From NCBI GenBank assembly GCA_034007295.1, contig JAVERC010000014.1, forward strand, positions 1 to 64,000: a stretch of DNA of 64,000 nt. Reading direction: 5' to 3'. A program made the position numbers and the translations under genes. This document shows, in pieces, positions 9,283 through 16,519 of this stretch; the stretch's first letter is position 1, and every line of letters begins with the position of its first letter. This stretch comes from JACKCP01 sp034007295. Its GTDB lineage: Bacteria > Desulfobacterota > Desulfobacteria > Desulfobacterales > JACKCP01. The notes under the pieces were generated by a model. The model was not told the origin of the DNA, did no database searches, and was given only the letters and a program-made list of their open reading frames with translations.

Positions 9283-9765
9283 TTAATGTAAACTGCTGTT
9301 TTTGGTTCTGAATTTAAAGCAGGCAATGTAAGAATTTAAAAGACTTTCAAGAAAGTCTATCATTTCGGTAAAATCAGATTTTTCAAGGTCTGCGACAAAC
9401 TCATTACCTTTTTCATTTAGCCCTGTTATTTCCTGGTCATAAATAATTTTGCAAAGATTATTTTTTGTATTAACAAAGCTGATTTTGTATATAATTGTTC
9501 GAAGGTTGTTAAATTTAATAAATTTAATAAATGAAGGCGGATTATACTCAGAAATTATCCAGATATCTTCTCCGTCATCTGGATCAAAGGTTTTAAAAAC
9601 ACATCCTTGTTCAGCATATCCGCTTTTAGAGTAAATTAAGATGGCATCCCAGTCTTCTATCCATTCATAACTTCGAACAGGGCAAAAAAGCGGAAAAACC
9701 TCTTCTGCATTAGCTGATATTGTCTGATAATGTGAAAAATAACGCCTTACAGATTTAAAAATCAT
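9283..9765 (-). CDS. SRPBCC-like small protein
   Basis: A 160-residue soluble protein. FCPVRSYEWIEDWDAILIYS followed by a mainly beta pattern and a long C-terminal helix (FTEMIDFLESLLNSYI) is typical of a bacterial SRPBCC (START/Bet v1-type) family, whose members have a hydrophobic ligand pocket. No catalytic residues can be assigned and no ligand is known. The stop is preceded downstream by a family-1 repeat, and the gene has no operon partner: the neighbour upstream ends about 280 bp away behind a terminator. Confidence 0.6.
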   Translation of the reverse strand: MIFKSVRRYFSHYQTISANAEEVFPLFCPVRSYEWIEDWDAILIYSKSGYAEQGCVFKTFDPDDGEDIWIISEYNPPSFIKFIKFNNLRTIIYKISFVNTKNNLCKIIYDQEITGLNEKGNEFVADLEKSDFTEMIDFLESLLNSYIACFKFRTKNSSLH

Positions 9766-9935
9766 AAAATCTCCCGGGTTTGTAATGCAAAAAATTTATT
9801 AAACCTAAGTTAAAAATTTTTAGGTTTGATATTTATTGCCGAAAATACAGCAGAATTATCATAGTCAATAATAAGGCAAAACATTATTTTTTTAAACAAT
9901 TAATTTGGGACAGAATAGTGATGCTTTGGAAATGA

Positions 9936-9971
9936 AAATACCGGAAATCTATATAAAGTTTTCCGGTATTT
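9936..9971. terminator. Terminator downstream of the LolA-like gene
   Basis: Arms AAATACCGGAAA (9936-9947) and TTTCCGGTATTT (9960-9971) with a 12-base loop. On the minus strand it is followed by TTTTCATTTCC, so it suits the gene ending at 10044; a T-run also follows on the plus strand. Confidence 0.7.
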
Positions 9972-10043
9972 AATTTTTTAGCGTTGAAGATAATTTTTTT
10001 ATAGCAAAAAGAAGCCGGCAAAAAAAATAGTTTTTTCCAGCGA

Positions 10044-10892
10044 CTAATTATCTGATTCCATAATCAATTGAAGCTGCTTTTCAAGTTCCTTTGCCTTTTC
10101 TGGCTCACCTGTTTCATAAAAATAATTAATTTTATTGCCAAGTTCCATAACCTTGTCCATTTTGTTCATATTAGACATATTTTTTGTATCCTGGGCAGAG
10201 GGTTTTTTGTATCCTTTTATTTTTGTTGGATCATATAGTGAATCATCTGTTTTTGCATTGAGTTTTACTGATTTTAAAATGTTTGTCTGGATTATTTTTC
10301 CTTCTTCAATTGACTGAGATTTAAACGGAATGCTTATTCCTGAGATTTTTCTGAAGTCAGAGTTTAATTCTATGGAGTTTCCATTGTCCATTGATTCTTT
10401 TACAAGATAGAAATCATTTACAGATATCCACATTTCTGTTTTTTCGTCAAATCCGTAGTCTGCTTCAATTCTGTAGCAGTCAAGGCCTGATACTTTTTCT
10501 TTGCCTAGATATTTTACAGAAACAGGCTTTGAATCTTCATCTTTTTCAGTATCATTTGGGTAGGAATGGAATTGTCCTTCTGAGGTAAAAGTAGAAACAC
10601 TTATGCCATCATCAATCATTATGGTCTTATGACCTTTTTTCATAAGCATTTCATTTTGGCTTTCAATTACAGTTGATTCAAACCTGCTTTTTTTTTCTTT
10701 AAAATACATTTTGCCGTGTACAATCATGGCATCAGATTTTGTTTCATATTCAAAAATTGCATTTTTTATATTTTTTTCACGTTTTTTTTCATGCTCATCA
10801 TATTTATTATAAATTTCCATTCCTGTAATTGAGTGTGCCAGATTAGGGGAAATTAATAAAAATACAATAAGAGCGGATAAAAGCCTTTTCAT
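10044..10892 (-). CDS. Exported LolA-like (outer-membrane lipoprotein-sorting-like) protein
   Basis: 282 residues with a cleavable signal peptide (MKRLLSALIVFLLISPNLAHS). The body is an antiparallel beta pattern (KGHKTIMIDDGISVSTFT, YLGKEKVSGLDCYRIEADYG, TEMWISVNDFYLVKES, GISIPFKSQSIEEGKIIQT) that matches the LolA_like group of periplasmic lipid/lipoprotein carriers, followed by a charged helical tail of about 60 residues. AAGGAGACAAA precedes the ATG. The assignment is by fold pattern, so its cargo is unknown. It stands alone, divergent from the acyl-CoA ligase gene. Confidence 0.6.
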   Translation of the reverse strand: MKRLLSALIVFLLISPNLAHSITGMEIYNKYDEHEKKREKNIKNAIFEYETKSDAMIVHGKMYFKEKKSRFESTVIESQNEMLMKKGHKTIMIDDGISVSTFTSEGQFHSYPNDTEKDEDSKPVSVKYLGKEKVSGLDCYRIEADYGFDEKTEMWISVNDFYLVKESMDNGNSIELNSDFRKISGISIPFKSQSIEEGKIIQTNILKSVKLNAKTDDSLYDPTKIKGYKKPSAQDTKNMSNMNKMDKVMELGNKINYFYETGEPEKAKELEKQLQLIMESDN

Positions 10893-11029
10893 TTTGTCTC
10901 CTTATGGAATTAGAAAATTTGTATTAAAATAGGTTTAAGTCTACAATTATATTTTGATTTTGAAAATATAATTACATTATAATAGATAAAATTTCTTTTT
11001 ATTTTGCTGTTTTTATTCTGTGGTTAATT

Positions 11030-11180
11030 AGCGATTGGCCGAAAATGAGAATTTTTTGTTCAGGTAAAGAAAGATAAAAAATTTAACCTTTAGGATACAT
11101 TGAGTATTTTGAGGATTAAATTTTGAATCTGATTTTAGAATGGACAAAAAAGACAGCTTTAGTTCAGCAACTAATTAAGT
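11030..11180 (+). repeat. Full-length family-1 repeat
   Basis: Runs from AGCGATTGGCCGAAAATGAG to TTCAGCAACTAATTAAGT and shares the internal segments ATTTTTTGTTCAG, AAAAATTTAAC, TTTAGGATACAT, GAGTATTTTGAGGATTAAAT and TTTTGAATCTGA with the tandem copies at 40785-41062. It fills most of the 348-bp divergent gap between the LolA-like gene and the acyl-CoA ligase gene. The rest of the gap is AT-rich without clear signals. Confidence 0.8.
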
Positions 11181-11240
11181 ATTTAAATTTTTTTACCGAT
11201 CAGCTAAAAATTGTATTTTAACTGGGGTATTTTATTGATT

Positions 11241-13121
11241 ATGTCAAAAAATTTTGAAAAATTTATTTATCCAGAAATTTTGTTTAAAAATGCACAGGAA
11301 AAACCTGGATTAAGAGCCCAGTGGTGGTTTGAAAAAAAAAATGAGAAATTTTTAACTTATTTTGAACTTCTAGAAAAGGTAAAAAAGATTAGTTCAGGTC
11401 TTATTTATCTTGGGTTTAACAAAGGTGACAGAGCTGCTCTTTTTTCGCCGACAGGACCAATGTGGCTTTGGGCAGATGCTGGAATAATTTGTGCCGGCGG
11501 GATTTCTGTTTGTATTTATCCAACCCTTTCATCAGGCGAGCTTTTGTCTCAGATAAATGATTCAGGTGCAAAAATTATTTTTGTTCATGACGAACTTATG
11601 TGTGAAAAAATAAAGGCTATTTGGGGTGAGGCAAAAAAATTAGAAAAAATAGTTTTGTTGTCTGGTGTTGATTTTTTTGAAGATGATAATCTTATTACTC
11701 TTAAAACCCTTATGAATCACGGCAAAGATTTAATTGATTTAAATCCTAAAGCTTTTGAAGAAACAATAAATAGTATAGCAGCAAATGACTTGATGACTAT
11801 AATTTATACTTCAGGAACTACAGGAAAGCCAAAAGGAGTTGTTCATACCCATAAAGGCTTTTGCAGTGCAGTTCAAAGGGATATTTCAATGATTCCTGAA
11901 ATGAATGAAGGCGAAGTCCTTCTTTCTGTGCTGCCGCTTGCACATACATTTGAAAGACAATGCGGACATGGTGTGGCTATGGCATCACAAATGACTATTG
12001 CTTATACAACCCCAATGACTTTTACCGAAGATATTGTTTTTTTTAAGCCTGCCATGTTCATGGCTGTACCAAGAATTTTTAAAAGGATTTATAAGGAAAT
12101 TAAAGATAGAAGTGCTTCATCTTTTGTTAGGGCTGTTTTTTTTAATTCCGGCAAAAAAACAGCCCTTAAGGTTTTGGAAAAAAATATAGATAAGGACGGA
12201 TTTATTGATTTAAGTGAAAATAGAAGGCTTGAAAAGCAGGCAGGTTTTTTTCTTAAATGGAAATACAGATTTTTTGATAAAATTTTATATTCAAAAATAA
12301 GGAAAATTTTTGGGGGCAGATTAAGATTTTGTTTTTCTGCTTCCGCAACTCTGCCTGCTGAAGTGTGCTGTTTTTTTGCATCCTGTCATGTAAGAGTGCT
12401 TGAAGGTTATGGGAGTACTGAAACCTTTAATACTGTAACCTTAAATCCAATAAATAAAATCTGCCCTGGGACTGTCGGGACTTCATGCAATGGGGTCAGC
12501 AGTAAAATTTCAGATGAAGGAGAGTATCTTGTAAAGGGAGATAATATTTTTTTAAGATACTGGAACAACAAATCTGAAACTACAGCTTCTTTTACAGAAG
12601 ACGGTTTTTTTAAGACCGGAGATATAGTTGAAAAAATGGACAATGGACATCTTAAAATAATTGACAGAAAAAAAGGGCTTATTGTCCTAGATACAGGTAA
12701 AATAGTTCCTTCGGCAAAAATTGAATCTCTTTTTTCCTTGAGTACTTTTATTGAAATGGCAGTACCTTTTGGCAATGATCAAAAAATTCTTACAGCACTT
12801 GTAATTCCAAATTTTGATGCAGTTATAAAATATTTTGAAAAAAAGAAAATCCCTTTTGAAAAAAATAATCTTTTATATGACAAAGGAATTTGTGTTGAAG
12901 TAGACCGTTCTTTTATAAATAATGAAGCTTTTTTGGAGCTTATTGAAAAGGAAGTTACAGATGCAAATTTAAAGCTTGAATCCTGGGAAAAGATAAAAAA
13001 ATATTATATTTCATCTAGATGGCTTACAGAGCAGTCAGGTGAGCTTACCCCTACATTCAAGGTTAAAAAAAATGTGGTGTTAAAAAATTTTCAGACAGAA
13101 ATTGAAAGTCTTTACCTTTAA
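11241..13121 (+). CDS. Long-chain fatty acid-CoA ligase (AMP-forming)
   Basis: Activates a fatty acid to acyl-AMP and then acyl-CoA. In the 626 residues the ATP/AMP signature IIYTSGTTGKPKGVV is near 185, the A5 motif YGSTETFN near 390, and the hinge region FKTGDIVEKMDNGHLKIIDR near 460 followed by KKGLIVLDTGK. The overall plan matches FadD15/FAA1-type ligases. The ATG at 11241 (MSKNFEKF) is chosen over an upstream TTG at 11211 because family members begin here; neither has a strong ribosome binding site. A bidirectional terminator follows. Confidence 0.9.
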   Translation: MSKNFEKFIYPEILFKNAQEKPGLRAQWWFEKKNEKFLTYFELLEKVKKISSGLIYLGFNKGDRAALFSPTGPMWLWADAGIICAGGISVCIYPTLSSGELLSQINDSGAKIIFVHDELMCEKIKAIWGEAKKLEKIVLLSGVDFFEDDNLITLKTLMNHGKDLIDLNPKAFEETINSIAANDLMTIIYTSGTTGKPKGVVHTHKGFCSAVQRDISMIPEMNEGEVLLSVLPLAHTFERQCGHGVAMASQMTIAYTTPMTFTEDIVFFKPAMFMAVPRIFKRIYKEIKDRSASSFVRAVFFNSGKKTALKVLEKNIDKDGFIDLSENRRLEKQAGFFLKWKYRFFDKILYSKIRKIFGGRLRFCFSASATLPAEVCCFFASCHVRVLEGYGSTETFNTVTLNPINKICPGTVGTSCNGVSSKISDEGEYLVKGDNIFLRYWNNKSETTASFTEDGFFKTGDIVEKMDNGHLKIIDRKKGLIVLDTGKIVPSAKIESLFSLSTFIEMAVPFGNDQKILTALVIPNFDAVIKYFEKKKIPFEKNNLLYDKGICVEVDRSFINNEAFLELIEKEVTDANLKLESWEKIKKYYISSRWLTEQSGELTPTFKVKKNVVLKNFQTEIESLYL

Positions 13122-13171
13122 TTTTTTTTACTGAAGGGTTTGCCGCAATTTAGGCTTTTTCAATTCTAGTA

Positions 13172-13220
13172 AAAATTAAAAAGTCCTTTTTATAATTTAT
13201 AAAAAGGACTTTTTAATTTT
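13172..13220. terminator. Strong bidirectional terminator
   Basis: A 21-bp perfect inverted repeat (13172-13192 and 13200-13220, centred on AAGTCCTTTTT) with a 7-base loop and T-rich flanks on either strand. It separates the convergent acyl-CoA ligase and transketolase genes. Confidence 0.88.
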
Positions 13221-13244
13221 GAGTTCAAAAAAAATTTTTACCGT

Positions 13245-15242
13245 TTATTTTTTGTTTAAAACAATTTGGGCAAGGTTTGTTATATTTACAGGAAAAAATC
13301 CGAATTTATTAAGAACTGTACTTCCAGGTGCTGAAGCTCCAAATTTGTTTATTCCAAGAATTTCTCCCTGATCTCCAGCATATTTTTCCCAGCCCCAAGA
13401 TGAACCTGCTTCAACAACAAGACGTTTTCTGATTTTTGAAGGAATAATTCTTTCCTGATAGTCTTTTCCCTGTTTTTCAAAAATTTCCCTTGATAAAAGG
13501 CTTACAACTCTTACTTTTTTACCTCTTTTTTCAAGTTCCTTTTTTGCTTCAATACAAAGATGAACTTCTGAACCAGTTGATATCATTATTAAATCAGGTT
13601 CTCCCTCGCAATTGTCTGCAATGTATCCTCCAAGTTCAGGTTTTCCTTCAGAATTTGAAGTATCAAGAACCGGAAGCCCCTGCCTTGAAAGAATAAGTGC
13701 AATTGGTCCTGTTGAATTGTTAACTGCTGTTTCCCAGGCAACTCTTGTTTCATTTGCATCTGCAGGTCTTAATACTGTAAGGCCTGGTATAAGTCTTAAA
13801 GACTGAATATGTTCAATTGGCTGATGTGTAGGACCGTCTTCTCCAACTGCTATGGAATCATGGGTAAAAACATAGGTTACAGGAAGTTTCATAAGGCTTG
13901 CCATTCTTATTGCGGGCTTCATATAATCTGAAAATACAAGAAATGTTCCAGCATATGGTTTTACTCCGGAATGAAGAAACATTCCGTTAATTATTGCACC
14001 CATGGCATGTTCCCTGATTCCAAATCTTATATTTTTTCCGCTGTAGCAGTCATTTGAAAAGTCTTTTTCATTATCAAGTTCTGTTTTGTTTGATGGAGCA
14101 AGGTCTGCTGAACCGCCTATTATAGTTGGAACTATTTTGGCTATTTCATTTAAGATTATTCCAGAGGCTTTTCTTGTAGCAATTTTTCCGTCTTCCGGAG
14201 TAAATTTTTTTAAATTCTGATTCCAGTCCCTGTCCAGAAAACCAGTAATTGCATTAATAAGGCTGTTTGCCTTTTTTTTGTCCAATGAGTTTAATTCCTG
14301 GAATTTAAGATTCCATTCATTTTCATATTCTTCAAATTTATTTGCAGCTTGATTAAAATAATCCTTAACTTCTTCAGGAATAAAAAAAGATTCTTCATAA
14401 TTAAAACCAAGAGCTTTTTTTGTAAGTTTTATTTCTTCTTCTCCAAGGGGAGCTCCGTGTGCTTTTTCTGAACCTTCAAAATTTGGGCTTCCATGGGCGA
14501 TTTTGGTTTTTATTTTTATAAGGCTTGGTTTTTTTGTTTCTTTTTTCGCTTTATTTACTGCCTGCTCAATCAGCTCAAGGTCAGTTCCGTCTGATATTTC
14601 AATAACATGCCAGTTTGCAGCTTCAAATCTTTTTACAACATCTTCTGTAAAACTAAGTGATGTGCTTCCTTCAATTGATATCTGGTTATCATCATAAAGA
14701 CAGATAAGTCTGCCAAGTCCAAGATGTCCGGCAAGTGAAGCTGATTCATAGGAAATCCCTTCCATAAGGTCTCCGTCACCGCACATTACATAAGTGAAAT
14801 GTTCAATAACTTCAGGGTATTTTGCATTAAGGTGTGCTTCTGCCATTGCCATTCCAACTCCATTGGCAAAGCCCTGTCCAAGGGGGCCGGTAGTTGTTTC
14901 AACGCATGGAGTATGGCCAAATTCAGGATGGCCCGGGGTTTTGCTTCCCCATTTTCTAAACTCCTTAAGGTCTTGTGTTTCAAGGCCTCCTTTTGAAAGT
15001 GCAATAAGAGAATAAAGAAGGGAAGATGCATGGCCGGCTGAAAGAATGAATCTGTCCCTGTTTATCCATGCTGGATTTTTGGGATTGTGTTTCATTATTT
15101 TTGTCCACAGAACAAAAGCTGCTGGAGCCATTCCCATTGGTGCTCCTGGATGGCCTGAATTTGCTTTCTGAACCATGTCCATTGCAAGTGCTCTGATTGT
15201 GTTTACTGAAGTTTGTTCTATGCTGTTTTTAGTCTCTGCCAT
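13245..15242 (-). CDS. tkt: Transketolase
   Basis: Thiamine-diphosphate enzyme moving two-carbon units between sugar phosphates in the pentose phosphate pathway. The 665 residues match the full-length bacterial enzyme. The ThDP motif runs GDGDLMEGISYESASLAG at about 155-172; the N-terminal HPGAPMGMAP and SAGHASSLLY carry substrate/cofactor histidines; the pyrimidine-domain segment FGIREHAMGAIING contains the catalytic Glu; THDSIAVGEDGPTHQPIEH is the usual C-proximal signature. The gene stands alone; the next upstream gap holds repeats. Confidence 0.96.
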   Translation of the reverse strand: MAETKNSIEQTSVNTIRALAMDMVQKANSGHPGAPMGMAPAAFVLWTKIMKHNPKNPAWINRDRFILSAGHASSLLYSLIALSKGGLETQDLKEFRKWGSKTPGHPEFGHTPCVETTTGPLGQGFANGVGMAMAEAHLNAKYPEVIEHFTYVMCGDGDLMEGISYESASLAGHLGLGRLICLYDDNQISIEGSTSLSFTEDVVKRFEAANWHVIEISDGTDLELIEQAVNKAKKETKKPSLIKIKTKIAHGSPNFEGSEKAHGAPLGEEEIKLTKKALGFNYEESFFIPEEVKDYFNQAANKFEEYENEWNLKFQELNSLDKKKANSLINAITGFLDRDWNQNLKKFTPEDGKIATRKASGIILNEIAKIVPTIIGGSADLAPSNKTELDNEKDFSNDCYSGKNIRFGIREHAMGAIINGMFLHSGVKPYAGTFLVFSDYMKPAIRMASLMKLPVTYVFTHDSIAVGEDGPTHQPIEHIQSLRLIPGLTVLRPADANETRVAWETAVNNSTGPIALILSRQGLPVLDTSNSEGKPELGGYIADNCEGEPDLIMISTGSEVHLCIEAKKELEKRGKKVRVVSLLSREIFEKQGKDYQERIIPSKIRKRLVVEAGSSWGWEKYAGDQGEILGINKFGASAPGSTVLNKFGFFPVNITNLAQIVLNKK

Positions 15243-15439
15243 GCCCCTTCTCCTGAAATTTATCCGGTGACAGGATTTTTTGTTTAATCTGTCATCTGAA
15301 ATTTGAATTCAAATTAATGTTTAATTTAAAGCTTTTAAAAGCTTTTTTTAAAGGTCTGCTTACCTTTAAATTTTTATATATGCAAGCAAATTTAAAAATT
15401 ACGGCCTTGCAAAGTCCTGATCAAAGCTTGGTTTGTTAA

Positions 15440-15475
15440 TTTAAAAATATGAAACGCTCAATTTAGGTTTTAGCT
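15440..15475 (+). repeat. Half element of palindromic repeat family 2
   Basis: TTAAAAATATGAAACGCTCAATTTAGGT closely matches the right arm of the complete hairpin at 25396-25440; no matching left arm is visible here. The gap 15243-15539 otherwise contains only AT-rich sequence and the family-1 copy next to it. Confidence 0.55.
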
Positions 15476-15492
15476 TTTGGCCAAAATTTAAC

Positions 15493-15539
15493 TAGTGATT
15501 GGCCGAAAACGAGAATTTTTTGTTCAGTTCAACAAATAA
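15493..15539 (+). repeat. Short family-1 repeat copy
   Basis: TAGTGATTGGCCGAAAACGAG followed by AATTTTTTGTTCAGTTCAAC is the left end of the family-1 unit. It abuts the stop codon of the radical SAM gene, so the copy supplies the whole immediate 3' flank of that gene. Confidence 0.75.
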
Positions 15540-16409
15540 CTACAATGCACGCATATGTTCCGGCTTAAGTTTTACTTTTCCATCCAGTGCATCTTCAATA
15601 AGCTTAAGAGTTTTATCCTTGTCCTGGGGAAGTTTTGCTCTTATTGGAAGATAATTTGACGCATGATTTGCATGGAAAAGACCGTTAATATCTGTATTGG
15701 CTATCATTATTCCAATTTCTTCAAGAAGCTCCTTTGGGGTTAGAATTTTAAATTCTCCCCTTGAATATTCTTCCTTATATAAAGGTGTTCCTGGTGTAAT
15801 CATAAAACTTAATGCTCCAACATAGTCTGGTTTCATCTGTGTAAGGACTTCGCCTGTTTTTTTTGCATGAATATATGATCTTTCCCTGCTTCCAAGACCG
15901 TTTAGAACAGTAACAGAAAGTTTGATTCCAGCTTGTTTTACTTTTTTTGCCATTTCAATCATTTTTTTGGTATCAGCACCCTTGTTCATCTGCTCAAGAA
16001 TTACATCATCGCCTGATTCAAGTCCCATATACGCAATTTGTATCCCAAGGCTTTTAAGTTCCTTTAAGTCCTCAACAGACTTCATTGCTATGCTTTTTGT
16101 ATTTGCATAAGTTCCTATTCTTTCAATCCAGGGCATTTTTTCCCTGATTCTTTTTAAAATTTTTACAAGTCTTTTCTGGGGAACAATAAGTGCATCGCCG
16201 TCACACAGAAAAAGCCTTTTTATATGTCTGTAATCCCTTGCAGCTTCATCTATGTCCCTAAAAATAACTTCATCTGATTTTATGGTAAATCTTTTGGTTT
16301 TATACATTTCACAAAATCTGCATTTATTGTGTGAGCATCCTACAGTGATCTGGAGTAAAATGCTGTATGCTTCACTTGGCGGTCTGAAAATTGGTTCTAC
16401 ATAATCCAT
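15540..16409 (-). CDS. Radical SAM protein with CX4CX2C cluster motif
   Basis: A 289-residue radical SAM enzyme. The cluster cysteines are in VGCSHNKCRFCEMY at about residues 24-37, spaced C-X4-C-X2-C rather than the common C-X3-C-X2-C. Later segments LFLCDGDALIVP, IAYMGLESGDDVILEQMNKG and LSVTVLNGLGSRE correspond to the SAM-binding and barrel strands of the Elp3/MiaB-like fold. This small subgroup is widespread in anaerobes but its substrate is not known to me. Gene neighbours give no hint of function: transketolase lies downstream and glnE diverges upstream. Confidence 0.8.
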   Translation of the reverse strand: MDYVEPIFRPPSEAYSILLQITVGCSHNKCRFCEMYKTKRFTIKSDEVIFRDIDEAARDYRHIKRLFLCDGDALIVPQKRLVKILKRIREKMPWIERIGTYANTKSIAMKSVEDLKELKSLGIQIAYMGLESGDDVILEQMNKGADTKKMIEMAKKVKQAGIKLSVTVLNGLGSRERSYIHAKKTGEVLTQMKPDYVGALSFMITPGTPLYKEEYSRGEFKILTPKELLEEIGIMIANTDINGLFHANHASNYLPIRAKLPQDKDKTLKLIEDALDGKVKLKPEHMRAL

Positions 16410-16519
16410 ATAAATATTCCTTTTTTTTATTTTAAATCTAAATTATTCTTTTCATACATTTAATACAGAAATTTAAAATTGCAAAATTTAATTTAAAAAC
16501 ATTATGGTTTCAAAAGCTT

